Assembly (NCBI RefSeq): GCF_003609775.1
Contig: NZ_AP018050.1
Location: 1-64,000, forward strand
Reading direction: 5' to 3'
Length of the DNA: 64,000 nucleotides
Source: Prevotella melaninogenica
GTDB taxonomy: Bacteria; Bacteroidota; Bacteroidia; Bacteroidales; Bacteroidaceae
Position numbers and translations under genes: made by a program. Positions 42,220-51,266 of the stretch are shown piece by piece. The stretch's first letter is position 1, and every line of letters begins with the position of its first letter. The notes under the pieces were generated by a model that was given only the letters and a program-made list of their open reading frames with translations, was not told the DNA's origin and made no database searches.

Positions 42220-42927
42220 TTACTGCTCGTCTGGAACAATGAGTTTATAACCCTTACCGTGGATATTAATAATCTCAATCTGTGGGTCTGGTTTCAAATG
42301 CTTACGCAACTTAGTGATATAAACGTCCATTGAACGTGCATTGAAATAGTTATCGTCAATCCAAATAGTCTTCAAAGCATAGTCACGCTGAAGAATCTCA
42401 TTAGAGTGTGCACAAAGCAAAGCGAGCAACTCATTCTCCTTTGTTGTAAGCTTAGTAGCCTTCTCTGGGTTGTTATCCAGTGTGAGCAACTGCTTTTGTG
42501 TATCGAAAGTAAAGCGACCGATAGTGTACATTGTAGACTCCTTGGTCTTCTTTCCTCTTACACGACGGAGGATAGCCTCAATACGGAACACAAGTTCCTC
42601 CATAGAGAATGGCTTAGTAATATAATCATCAGCACCAATCTTGAAACCTTCCAAGATATCCTCTTTCAACTGCTTTGCAGTAAGGAAGATGATAGGAACT
42701 TCTGCATTAGCCTGACGGATCTCCTGTGCAAGTGTGAAACCATCTTTCTTTGGCATCATAACATCAAGCACACAGATATCATACTTGCTCTTCAAGAAGG
42801 CTCTGTATCCAACCTCACCATCAGGGCAGAGGTCAGCCTGAAAGCCTTTTGCCTGCAGATATTCACTCAACAGTGTTCCAAGATTCTCATCGTCTTCACA
42901 CAACAGAATTTTCAATTTATCATCCAT
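42220..42927 (-). CDS. rprY: Response regulator RprY (OmpR family)
   Basis: RprY is the DNA-binding partner of the RprX kinase described in Bacteroides fragilis. The 235-residue product has a receiver domain (~1-120) with the acidic pocket ED-D near residues 11-13, the phosphorylated Asp55 in VLDVMMPK and Lys in TKPFSMEE, and a C-terminal winged helix (~130-230) with LTTKENELLALL and the SMDVYITKLRKHLK recognition helix. It is 40 bp downstream of rprX in one operon and ends at 42137-42176. The signal sensed is unknown. Confidence 0.93.
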   Translation of the reverse strand: MDDKLKILLCEDDENLGTLLSEYLQAKGFQADLCPDGEVGYRAFLKSKYDICVLDVMMPKKDGFTLAQEIRQANAEVPIIFLTAKQLKEDILEGFKIGADDYITKPFSMEELVFRIEAILRRVRGKKTKESTMYTIGRFTFDTQKQLLTLDNNPEKATKLTTKENELLALLCAHSNEILQRDYALKTIWIDDNYFNARSMDVYITKLRKHLKPDPQIEIINIHGKGYKLIVPDEQ

Positions 42928-42967
42928 AACTTATACGTATTAAATTGTTTATACTCTTAATTATCTT

Positions 42968-44524
42968 TTATTCTTCATCCTCCTCATCACGAATAACGGG
43001 GAGTTTTATAACGAATTTTGTACCTTTACCATATTCACTCAGTACCTTGATTTCACCTTCATGAAGGTCAACCATCTTCTTAACGTATGCCAAACCTAAT
43101 CCAAAGCCCTTGACATCATGAAGGTTACCAGTGTGAACGCGATAGAACTTATCAAATATCTTCTTTAAGTTCTCCTTCTTTATACCCTGACCTGTGTCAC
43201 GTATTGAAAGATAGAGGTTCTCATTCGTATTCCATGTCTTCAAATAGACATCTAATGGTTGGTCTGCTTTCGCATATTTAACAGCGTTATCCAAGAGGTT
43301 GAATATGACATTCTGGAAATGCATTTCATCAACATACATGAGCGAATCAATCGCTTCAATCTCTGTATATACCTTACCGCCGGTATGCTCAACACGCAAA
43401 CTAAAAGAGTGAGCGATTGTCTCTACCATCTCGTTCAGGTCGGTGTACTTCTTCTTTAATACAGCCTTCTTACGGTCGTACATACTCATTTGGAGTACCT
43501 TCTCAACAAGGAAGCGCAGACGTTTCGACTCATCGTTAACAACACCACCCAAGTGTTCAATCATCTTCGGACTCTTTGTCAGCGTCTTATCATTCATCAT
43601 CTGAGCTGCCAGAGAAATACTTGCGATAGGCGTCTTGAGCTCGTGCGTCATGTTATTGATAAAGTCATTCTTTATTTCACTGTATCGTTTCTGTCGGAAG
43701 ATAGTCACGATTGTGAAGATAAAGGTAACTAACAGCACGAAGGTGAAGATGATTGACGGAATCATAAACCGTACACTGGAGAAGATGTAGTTGTTCATCT
43801 GTGGGAAATGAACCTTGACAACACCCATTCTGTTTACAGGATCGTTGCGGAACAACACCTGAGAATAAGTATTCTCCTCACCATCACTTACATAATCAGG
43901 ACATTTATAGACCTCTCGACCATCTTGTGTCGTCACCGTGAAATGATAAGGAATATTGATTCCATTGTTCATCATCTCCGCCTTTAAGTCCTGATCCAAC
44001 AACTTAAAGTTGATTCTATTGCGTAAAGGTTTGTCTGAAGCGGAATAAAGGATATTATATATTACCTCTTCCAACATCGCCTTCTGATAGACGTAACGAT
44101 TGAGAACAATCTCCTGCATATTGCGTTTTGTTGCAGACAGTGTACTACTATCATTGCGCAGAATCATAGCCTTCGGTATTAGAGATGGCTTTGCCTGAAG
44201 CAACTTTGCCTCGAATGAGGTATAACGTTCACCTTGATTATCTGTGACAGGAGCTTGATGTGCAGCTGTAGACGTATCTTTATCTGTACTCTGCTCATCA
44301 TCTTGTGAGCGTTCCTTCTTGTTTACATCATCCTCCAAATAACGAAGAGTCTCATTTAACTCCATATTTCGAGAAGCCTGATAGAGGGCACGGTTGACAG
44401 ATTCGTCAAACTGTTCCTTCTTCATCTCAGCCATCTCTTCAATATAGTTGAGCTGGAGCAGAAGCAAACCAAGGAACGAAAGTCCCATGATTATGGCTAT
44501 TGTCCAAATTGTTTTCTTCTTCAT
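42968..44524 (-). CDS. rprX: Sensor histidine kinase RprX
   Basis: The 518-residue membrane kinase has a first helix at residues ~7-25 (IWTIAIIMGLSFLGLLLLQL), a large periplasmic domain, a second helix at ~245-270, and a cytoplasmic kinase: H-box THELKTPIAS with His294, N-box VIFNLLDNAVKYA, G1 DTGQGIKKEN and G2 GFGLGLAYV. This matches B. fragilis RprX in layout. The periplasmic part has a polar insert DVNKKERSQDDEQS near residue 60. The ATG at 44524 follows AGAGAG and begins the first helix. A -7 box lies at 44604-44597. Confidence 0.92.
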   Translation of the reverse strand: MKKKTIWTIAIIMGLSFLGLLLLQLNYIEEMAEMKKEQFDESVNRALYQASRNMELNETLRYLEDDVNKKERSQDDEQSTDKDTSTAAHQAPVTDNQGERYTSFEAKLLQAKPSLIPKAMILRNDSSTLSATKRNMQEIVLNRYVYQKAMLEEVIYNILYSASDKPLRNRINFKLLDQDLKAEMMNNGINIPYHFTVTTQDGREVYKCPDYVSDGEENTYSQVLFRNDPVNRMGVVKVHFPQMNNYIFSSVRFMIPSIIFTFVLLVTFIFTIVTIFRQKRYSEIKNDFINNMTHELKTPIASISLAAQMMNDKTLTKSPKMIEHLGGVVNDESKRLRFLVEKVLQMSMYDRKKAVLKKKYTDLNEMVETIAHSFSLRVEHTGGKVYTEIEAIDSLMYVDEMHFQNVIFNLLDNAVKYAKADQPLDVYLKTWNTNENLYLSIRDTGQGIKKENLKKIFDKFYRVHTGNLHDVKGFGLGLAYVKKMVDLHEGEIKVLSEYGKGTKFVIKLPVIRDEEDEE

Positions 44525-44596
44525 TACTCTCTGTTTATATTCATACTGATTATAGAAAAACTCCACTCACAGCACCATATATTTATTTATCGAGTG

Positions 44597-44604
44597 CAAA
44601 GATA
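44597..44604 (-). promoter_or_regulatory. rprX -7 box
   Basis: TATCTTTG on the minus strand is about 73 nt before the rprX start; the -33 element is unclear. Confidence 0.45.
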
Positions 44605-44891
44605 GGATTTCCTTAAACAATTAACATCTAAAAGTTAAGAAATAACACATAATTAATTTTCATTAACTAAATGCTGTGTTTCAGATTGATAATTATCAAG
44701 CATAATCTTCGATATACTGTTTTAACCACTCCAAAAAGATATACAAGGTAGCAAAAGGGCTAATGAAACATTTATTTTGTATCACAAAACAAAAGTAGGA
44801 ACTTCTTTCTATAAATCAATAAAAAGCATTAGTTGAAAACAAAACGTTTTATTCTTTATACAAAAAATACCTAAGAAAAATATTATTTTAT

Positions 44892-44899
44892 TATCTTTG
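44892..44899 (+). promoter_or_regulatory. -7 box for the outer-membrane receptor gene
   Basis: TATCTTTG gives a leader of about 230 nt for the gene at 45134. The -33 element is unclear. Confidence 0.45.
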
Positions 44900-45044
44900 T
44901 AAAATCATTAAACCTATTACCTATAAACAAAAATAAATTAATATACTATCCAGTTAACATCTCTCACATAAGTTAATCATTCATATAATACAATATTATT
45001 AATGAGAATAATATCCAAACTTCTCATATTTTACCGATGTATTG

Positions 45045-45105
45045 ATGCCCAACACAAGTGGTGATGGTGGTAAACACCAATCGTGTTGAGTGCTTAGTAT
45101 ACTAT
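45045..45105 (+). promoter_or_regulatory. Hairpin in receptor leader (family 3-like)
   Basis: CCCAACACAAGTGGTG and GGTAAACACCAATCGTGTTGA form nested imperfect stems (CAACAC/GTGTTG, GGTG/CACC). It ends ~30 nt before the start codon and may influence translation. Confidence 0.45.
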
Positions 45106-45133
45106 AAAAATAGGTATAAATATAACAAACCTC

Positions 45134-47548
45134 ATGACAATTCAAAGATTACAAACAAGACCTTTCACATCACATATCATCTTAATTATAACTCTATTGT
45201 TGCTGAACACATCTGATCTTATGGCTCAACAGACCATAACCTTTAGTATCCAACAACAAACAAAGGAACCTATTGATGCAGCAACAATTATCATTTCTGA
45301 TCAGAAAACAGGAAAAGTAATTGCCAATGGACTAACTGGATCAGACGGCAAACTCAACTACACCCTTATGGATGGTAGTTATCAACTATACTGCGGAGCC
45401 ATCGGATGCCGTGATACTACTATTCTTTTCTCCATTCCGAATAATAACTCCATTTACAACATCTATTTATATCCTGACGGCACAGAGCTGAAAGACGTTC
45501 TTGTCACTGCCCGCAAACAACGCTCACTCATCAAAATGGAAAGTGGGAAGATACGCATTTCTGTTGCAGAATCGTATCTTGCCAACCTTGGCAACTCTTT
45601 AGATGTTCTGCGCCACACCCCAAGTGTAAGGCTTGATAATAAAGGGAATCTATCGCTTTCTGCCCTTGGCAATGCCGCCGTTTACGTGAATGGAAAACGC
45701 ATACGACTTCAAGGTGAAACGCTTACAGCCTATCTGCGCACTATTCCATCTTCTAACATTGCAAGCATAACTACTTCAACCAACCCTGATGCAAGTTATG
45801 ATTCAGAAGGAGCAAGCGGTATTATTGACATAAAACTAAAAAACAACAATGAACGAGGACTTTACATTTCAACCTCTCATGGTATATCTTTTTGGAATCA
45901 CATACGCCAAAGTTCTGATTTTAGTATGACTTATAACAAACAGACGTGGCAACTGGGCATCAACTATAGCCATAACATTGGACACTATGACATGGAATAT
46001 GGTACTGACAGAATACAAGAAGGAGACCGAAACTTCTCAGAGACCAATGATACAGACAAGCGTAACACTTACGCAGGGGGACTGGCTTTTGTATTCCAAC
46101 CTAACAAGAAACACAAACTTATGCTAAATGCATCAGTTGATGCCTTAACAGGTCCTGGAGTGACAGCAACAACTACTTGGATATATAAAGGTAGAGACAC
46201 GCTTCATGAAATACTTAAAGCAAGGAATGATTATACCAAACAGGAAAACACAAAATATACGACAGGCATAGGCTATCAGTTCAATATTACAGAACAGCAG
46301 ACCATCACTGCAAATGCAGATTGGATTCACGTTGATGTTGTGAGTAATAACAATCAGCCCAATGCGTTTTACTCTCCAAATGGAACATTACTAAGGGAAG
46401 ACGACTATCCAGCTAAATCCAAGAAGAAAATAAACATCATCTCATCTGCTATCGACTATAAATTGAAGAATAGTCATGACGGAGAACTCCTAACAGGTAT
46501 TAAAGCTGCTAAGGTGGAAAGTAACAATCGCTTTGGCTTCTATGCAAAAGGTGTGCTTGACAACACAAGGTCTAATAGATTTACCTACCAAGAGTCAAAC
46601 CTTGAAGGCTATATACAATATGCCCAGAAATGGAAACATGTACAGGCAACTGCAGGTATGCGAATTGAATATATGCAGACTATCGGGACTTTAGAATCCT
46701 ATTTGGACAGAAAACTGATTGAGGAGAATAAAAACAGTCACACAAGACTCTTTCCTAATCTTTCTATCAGTTATGATCTTAACAACAAAGCAAAGCTCAC
46801 ACTTGCCTACAGTAAACGGCAAGACAAAGCAAGATACGAAGACCTTAACCCCATTGAATATCTGTTAGATGAACTAACCTATTGGAAAGGGAATCCATTT
46901 ATTCAGCCACAAATAAATCATAGGGTATCTTTTGATTACACAAAGAATAATCTTAGTGTAACGCTCTCTTACAATCAGCTAAACAACTATTTTACGCAGC
47001 TTACCGATTCATACAAGAAAGACTGCATAGTCATGACAACCAAGAATATTGGTAAACAGAAGCAACTGGCACTTGACCTTATCTATAACAAACGCCTCAC
47101 CTCGTGGTGGGATGTCAGTGCAAACGTCGGTGCTTACTACTTTATCAACCATCTTGATTATGAATCTTATAGAGAGGATTATCGTCGACCCTCATGCAAC
47201 CTTTCACTTTCAAACGACATACAGCTACCTGCAAAAGTTCGTATGGAGCTGTCTGCAAGATACGCAAGTAAACGACAAGGAAGAAGTTATGAGGTTCTCA
47301 AACCGAGTGGAGGTATAGATATTGGACTGAGTAAACGATTACTCCAAGACAAGCTCTCCCTATCTTTGATGATTACCGACCTACTCCACACTGAGCGTTG
47401 GGATAGCTATGGACGTAAGAGAGCATTAGATTTAGACATTTGGGGGCACAGTGAAAGCCGCCAAGTTATCTTCCGTGTACATTACAATTTCGGAAGTAGA
47501 AAGTTTGAAACAAATAAGAACAAAGTAAAAGAGGCAGAACGTCTGTAG
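45134..47548 (+). CDS. TonB-dependent receptor-like outer-membrane protein
   Basis: The 804-residue protein has a signal peptide (~residues 1-32, cleavage near LMA-QQ). A carboxypeptidase-regulatory-like beta domain follows (~35-115). A plug-like region has GNLSLSALGNAAVYVNGKRIRLQGETL and IASITTSTNPDASYDSEGASGIIDIKL (~165-235). The rest is a beta barrel of alternating polar and aromatic strands ending in FRVHYNFGSRKF, close to the C-terminus. This is the outer-membrane beta-barrel family (OMP_b-brl_3) common in Bacteroidetes. No SusD partner is adjacent, so the cargo is unknown. A short charged tail follows the last strand. Confidence 0.88.
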   Translation: MTIQRLQTRPFTSHIILIITLLLLNTSDLMAQQTITFSIQQQTKEPIDAATIIISDQKTGKVIANGLTGSDGKLNYTLMDGSYQLYCGAIGCRDTTILFSIPNNNSIYNIYLYPDGTELKDVLVTARKQRSLIKMESGKIRISVAESYLANLGNSLDVLRHTPSVRLDNKGNLSLSALGNAAVYVNGKRIRLQGETLTAYLRTIPSSNIASITTSTNPDASYDSEGASGIIDIKLKNNNERGLYISTSHGISFWNHIRQSSDFSMTYNKQTWQLGINYSHNIGHYDMEYGTDRIQEGDRNFSETNDTDKRNTYAGGLAFVFQPNKKHKLMLNASVDALTGPGVTATTTWIYKGRDTLHEILKARNDYTKQENTKYTTGIGYQFNITEQQTITANADWIHVDVVSNNNQPNAFYSPNGTLLREDDYPAKSKKKINIISSAIDYKLKNSHDGELLTGIKAAKVESNNRFGFYAKGVLDNTRSNRFTYQESNLEGYIQYAQKWKHVQATAGMRIEYMQTIGTLESYLDRKLIEENKNSHTRLFPNLSISYDLNNKAKLTLAYSKRQDKARYEDLNPIEYLLDELTYWKGNPFIQPQINHRVSFDYTKNNLSVTLSYNQLNNYFTQLTDSYKKDCIVMTTKNIGKQKQLALDLIYNKRLTSWWDVSANVGAYYFINHLDYESYREDYRRPSCNLSLSNDIQLPAKVRMELSARYASKRQGRSYEVLKPSGGIDIGLSKRLLQDKLSLSLMITDLLHTERWDSYGRKRALDLDIWGHSESRQVIFRVHYNFGSRKFETNKNKVKEAERL

Positions 47549-47569
47549 CTATCTGCTACCTTTTTGATT

Positions 47570-47690
47570 AAAACGGTCAACCTTTTTTGTTAAAAGCTTA
47601 AGAGCTTTTTGGATAAAAGGTCAACCCTTCCGGCGAAAACGGTCAACCTTTTTTGCAAAAAACGTCAACCCTTTCTGTGGAAACAGAAAT
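47570..47690. repeat. Degenerate short tandem repeats
   Basis: About five imperfect units of 20-24 bp related to AAAACGGTCAACCTTTTTTG follow one another between the receptor and tilS genes. Some are shorter or mutated. No gene was seen here. Confidence 0.7.
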
Positions 47691-47777
47691 GGTCGATTGT
47701 TTTGATTATGATTATTAAGACCATTCCTTCACTACACAAGTAGATAAAGATTAGAATAAACAGAAAGCTCTTCTACA

Positions 47778-49148
47778 TTACAAGATCTCAATCTGTAGGC
47801 AAGAACTGCTCTGTGAGGTCAACTTAAAATGATCATTGATACGAAGACCGAGGACCCAAAGGATAGTACCAGTAGCATCAAGGAGAACCAACTGGTTACG
47901 CTTCTCAAAGCGATTACGTTTGAGATTGGTGAGAAAATCACTCACCAGTTGAGTACCACGCATTCCAAGTGGAGTAAAACGGTCACCTTCTGCAACACGC
48001 CTTAAGGTCAAAGGAAAACGAATTGAAGCTGCATCAAGGTCAACTACAGTGGGATTCTTTGAGAAAGAAACGTTTGACGAGGGTGTCAATGCACGTTCCG
48101 TTAGCCGAAGAGACAATTGCTCATCGTAGACATAACGCCCAGTTTCAGGGATAATAAGCGTACGTGGTTCTGCTTCCTCACGAGGCAAAACCATAAATAT
48201 TTCACGGTCATGTGTAAGTTCATGCGATGAAGAATACCACAACTGCCCCGTCTGCCCATCAAGATGAGAAACCATCTCTGTAATCTGAGATGATGAGAAA
48301 CCGAGCGGTTTCAGTATATAAAAGAGGAGATAAGAGGGGGAAGGGAACGCACGAACAACAGACAAGTCGAGCAAGAAAGGCTCATTACTTAAACTGTTTG
48401 AACTAACTTGAGTCACAGGATTGATAAAGCTAACAGCCTTTCCCAAAGCTGTTTTAAGTGACTCCTGCACAATAGCATCTACCTCAGAGAGATGATTGGC
48501 AGTAGTAAGGATAGCATCCGTAACCGACGGATTAATCTCAGATAACTGTGGAAGAACATTCAACCGAATCTTATTCCGCACTACATCATCTACAAGATTA
48601 GTGCTATCAATAACAAAAGAAACAGCATACTTTTGGAGATAATCTTCAATTTCTTGGCGTGTCACACATAGCAAAGGGCGAATAACATCATTATTACGAG
48701 GACGAATACCCATCAAACCACTAAGACCTGTTCCACGAACAAGGTTAATGAGAATCGTTTCGACAGAGTCTTCTTTATGATGCCCCACGCAAATACCATC
48801 AGCACCCAACGCTTCTTTCAACTGAAAGAAATAATGATAACGCAATTCACGCGCTGCCATTTCAATGCTTACCTTATGCAAATCGGCATAAGCCTGTGTA
48901 TCAAAATGGGCTTTATGAAGTGGGATATTCTCACGTTGACAAAGGTCCTCACAAAACTGTTCATCCCTCAAACTCTCCTCTCCACGTAGATGGAAATTAC
49001 AATGAACAGCCTCAATACAATAGCCCAACTCCTTGAGACATAGCAAAAGAGCAACACTATCGGCACCACCAGAAAGCGCTACTAAATAAAGAGCATCTAC
49101 CCGTAGCAGATGCTCAGAAGCTATGAATCGTTTGATTTTATTCAACAT
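47778..49148 (-). CDS. tilS: tRNA(Ile)-lysidine synthase
   Basis: TilS attaches lysine to C34 of the tRNA that reads AUA, changing it from a methionine to an isoleucine anticodon. The 456-residue product has the ATP-PPase loop SGGADS at residues 26-31, HCNFHLRGEES near 51, the GHHKEDSVET motif near 123 and a C-terminal TilS domain (~360-456) with LTLRRVAEGDRFTPLGMRG. Length is typical of Bacteroidetes. It overlaps the end of the upstream methyltransferase gene by 11 bp. Confidence 0.96.
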   Translation of the reverse strand: MLNKIKRFIASEHLLRVDALYLVALSGGADSVALLLCLKELGYCIEAVHCNFHLRGEESLRDEQFCEDLCQRENIPLHKAHFDTQAYADLHKVSIEMAARELRYHYFFQLKEALGADGICVGHHKEDSVETILINLVRGTGLSGLMGIRPRNNDVIRPLLCVTRQEIEDYLQKYAVSFVIDSTNLVDDVVRNKIRLNVLPQLSEINPSVTDAILTTANHLSEVDAIVQESLKTALGKAVSFINPVTQVSSNSLSNEPFLLDLSVVRAFPSPSYLLFYILKPLGFSSSQITEMVSHLDGQTGQLWYSSSHELTHDREIFMVLPREEAEPRTLIIPETGRYVYDEQLSLRLTERALTPSSNVSFSKNPTVVDLDAASIRFPLTLRRVAEGDRFTPLGMRGTQLVSDFLTNLKRNRFEKRNQLVLLDATGTILWVLGLRINDHFKLTSQSSSCLQIEIL

Positions 49149-50340
49149 AAAGGACCAGTCCCTTCAAGTATTCACCTTCTGGATGATAAATATTAATTGG
49201 GTGATCAGCAGGCTGATGAATCTGATGTAGGATGCGCACCTTACGTCCAGCTTGTGCAGCAGCAGTAAAGACAGCCTGTCGGAAGTTGTCCTTGGTGACT
49301 ACCTGCGAACAACTGAAGGTAAACAAAATTCCTCCAGGCTTAATCTTTTCAAAGCCTTTGACATTCAATCGTGTATAACCACGCAATCCATTCTTCAATG
49401 CACTACGATGCTTTGCAAAGGCAGGTGGGTCAAGAATGATAAGATCATACTTACCATCGTTATCATCAAGATACTTGAAAGCATCCTCACAGATCGCCTC
49501 ATGACGTGAATCATTAGGGAAGTTGAGTTCTACATTCTTATTCGTCAGTTCGATAGCCTTAGCCGAACTATCCACAGAATGCACCACTTCTGCCCCGCCA
49601 CGCATAGCATAAACAGAGAAGCCACCCGTGTAACAGAACATATTCAATACACTTCTCCCCTTTGCATAATACTCCAAAAGAGAGCGGTTCTCACGCTGAT
49701 CAATGAAGAAACCCGTCTTCTGACCTTTCAACCAGTCAATATGGAACTTTAAGCCATTCTCAATTGCAATATTATTGTCGGTATCTCCATAGATAAAACC
49801 ATTCTCCTGCCCAAGGTCCGCCTTAAAAGGAAGCGTTGTCTCACTCTTATAATAGATACTATCCAACTTATCTCCCATCACCTTAACAAGGGCTTTCGCA
49901 ATTACCTCACGGCATACGTGCATACCTACAGAATGGGCTTGCATAACGGCAGTCTTGCCATAAACGTCAATAATCAATCCCGGAAGGTTGTCACCCTCAC
50001 CATGAACGAGGCGATAAGTAGTATTTGGAAATACACCTGTTGATGCTCCCTCTTCACGAATAATACCAACAGACTGGCGTGCATGAAGGGCAGCACTTAA
50101 ACGGCTTTCCCAAAACATATCATCTATCTTTACGTCGTGAAATGAGAGAACACGGATAGCAATAGAACCTATCTGGAAGTGTCCGACAGCAATAAACTTC
50201 TTGTCATGCGTCATAACACGCACTATATCGCCTTCCTCAAGTCCTTCTTCTATCTTGTTGATAGCACCTGAGAAGATCCATGGATGGAAGCGAAGAAGAC
50301 TCTCTTCTTTGCCCCTTTTCAAATATACTTGCTTATACAT
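49138..50340 (-). CDS. Class I rRNA methyltransferase (RlmI-like)
   Basis: The 400-residue protein has an N-terminal PUA-like RNA-binding domain (~1-80, with LRFHPWIFSGAI) and a C-terminal SAM-dependent methyltransferase domain (~185-400) with the SAM motif NMFCYTGGFSVYAM near 238 and the catalytic LDPPAFAK near 307. This is the RlmI/SpoU-unrelated cytosine-C5 rRNA methyltransferase group acting on 23S rRNA; the exact target base is inferred. A ~14 aa H-bonding region TGFFIDQREN precedes the SAM site. It is translationally coupled to tilS. Confidence 0.88.
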   Translation of the reverse strand: MYKQVYLKRGKEESLLRFHPWIFSGAINKIEEGLEEGDIVRVMTHDKKFIAVGHFQIGSIAIRVLSFHDVKIDDMFWESRLSAALHARQSVGIIREEGASTGVFPNTTYRLVHGEGDNLPGLIIDVYGKTAVMQAHSVGMHVCREVIAKALVKVMGDKLDSIYYKSETTLPFKADLGQENGFIYGDTDNNIAIENGLKFHIDWLKGQKTGFFIDQRENRSLLEYYAKGRSVLNMFCYTGGFSVYAMRGGAEVVHSVDSSAKAIELTNKNVELNFPNDSRHEAICEDAFKYLDDNDGKYDLIILDPPAFAKHRSALKNGLRGYTRLNVKGFEKIKPGGILFTFSCSQVVTKDNFRQAVFTAAAQAGRKVRILHQIHQPADHPINIYHPEGEYLKGLVLYVE

Positions 50341-50387
50341 AAAGTTCCTATTTAACGTTTATCGTTTTCCTCTACTTGATGAATCCC

Positions 50388-50476
50388 GAATTATTTACAT
50401 GAAAATAATTATTTATTTACGTGAAAGAAAATATTTTTTTTCATGAAAATAAATATTTTTCTTCACGATAATAATT
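50388..50476. repeat. Long AT-rich palindrome, family 2 copy 3
   Basis: A diverged copy with GAATTATTTACATGAAAATA, TTTACGTGAAAGAAAATATT and a right arm containing TTTTTCTTCACGATAATAATT. It begins about 12 bp past the exonuclease stop and may terminate that gene. Confidence 0.75.
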
Positions 50477-50488
50477 TACATTGAGTCA

Positions 50489-51175
50489 TCACTCTGTTGT
50501 CACTTCTGGCTCATTTCCAACTTCTTCAGGCACTGGTTTCACCTTTGGAGGGACTACAACGAGTTCGTAATTACCACTATGTTTCAATTCATGCAGACGC
50601 TCATAGAGTTTGATACACGTCCAAGCATCCGTAGAAGCATAGATTTTCTGCTTATCACTTAATATCTCATTCTCCCAGTTTGACAACTGTTCACGTTTTG
50701 TGATACGCTCATGAAAAACATTGGCATAAAGCTTTTGAAGGCTCATATCCTCAATACCCAACGACTTAACATAGTCCTGAAGGTCGATGAAATACCCCGG
50801 CTTAAAGTCTAAACGCTGATGCAACATCAACATATCATCGGTCAGTGATAGTCCCACTTTTGGCACTGTGGTATCTTCAAGAAAACGTTTAATACAATCT
50901 GGTACACCTATGAGATTCAAACGAAAGAGGAAACACACTTCATGGTCACAAGCCTGCAAGAGTGCAACCTTGCGACGTTGCCCTTTCTTAAACACAGGGC
51001 GTGTTTCCGTATCAATACCGATAATGTCCTTAGAAAGCAAATAATTCACCGCTTTCTCAGCCTCAGCTTCGTTCAAGACAACGACTATCTTCCCTGGGAA
51101 AGTAACCCTTGGCAACTGTGATATTTTACTCTTATCAAATCTATTGTATAATACTGTACTCATTTCAGATTGCAT
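50489..51175 (-). CDS. 3'-5' exonuclease (DEDDy, RNase D-like)
   Basis: The 228-residue protein is a DnaQ-fold 3'-5' exonuclease of the RNase D/WRN type. The acidic residues are visible: IIGIDTETRP (Asp and Glu) near residue 52, LSLTDDMLML (Asp) near 115, and IYASTDAWTCIKLYERL (Tyr and Asp) near 180. It lacks the HRDC domains of RNase D, so it is a stand-alone nuclease; whether it acts on DNA or RNA is not known. The start at 51175 is preferred over an upstream TTG at 51187 because the -7 box TAATTTTG (51192-51185) overlaps it. Divergent from ftsK. Confidence 0.87.
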   Translation of the reverse strand: MQSEMSTVLYNRFDKSKISQLPRVTFPGKIVVVLNEAEAEKAVNYLLSKDIIGIDTETRPVFKKGQRRKVALLQACDHEVCFLFRLNLIGVPDCIKRFLEDTTVPKVGLSLTDDMLMLHQRLDFKPGYFIDLQDYVKSLGIEDMSLQKLYANVFHERITKREQLSNWENEILSDKQKIYASTDAWTCIKLYERLHELKHSGNYELVVVPPKVKPVPEEVGNEPEVTTE

Positions 51176-51184
51176 ACTAACTTG

Positions 51185-51192
51185 CAAAATTA
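51185..51192 (-). promoter_or_regulatory. -7 box of the exonuclease gene
   Basis: TAATTTTG on the minus strand is 9 nt before the chosen ATG, so the mRNA would have almost no leader. Confidence 0.45.
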
Positions 51193-51235
51193 AAAAAAAA
51201 GTTTGAAAAACGGCACTTATGTGGCACTAATTTAT

Positions 51236-51243
51236 TACTTTTG
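51236..51243 (+). promoter_or_regulatory. ftsK -7 box
   Basis: TACTTTTG is 23 nt before the ftsK ATG. A TTTG lies ~30 nt further up, longer than the usual spacing. Confidence 0.4.
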
Positions 51244-51266
51244 CAAGTATAAAAGAATAACGATAA

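Larger units (their letters stand above)
44525..45133. other. Intergenic region between rprX and the receptor gene
   Basis: No gene was seen. -7 boxes TATCTTTG point both ways: 44604-44597 (minus, rprX) and 44892-44899 (plus, receptor). The receptor leader of ~230 nt includes a family 3-like palindrome at 45045-45105. Confidence 0.6.

Noticed and set aside
47570..47690. CRISPR array
   Set aside because: Units are contiguous and diverged with no spacers.
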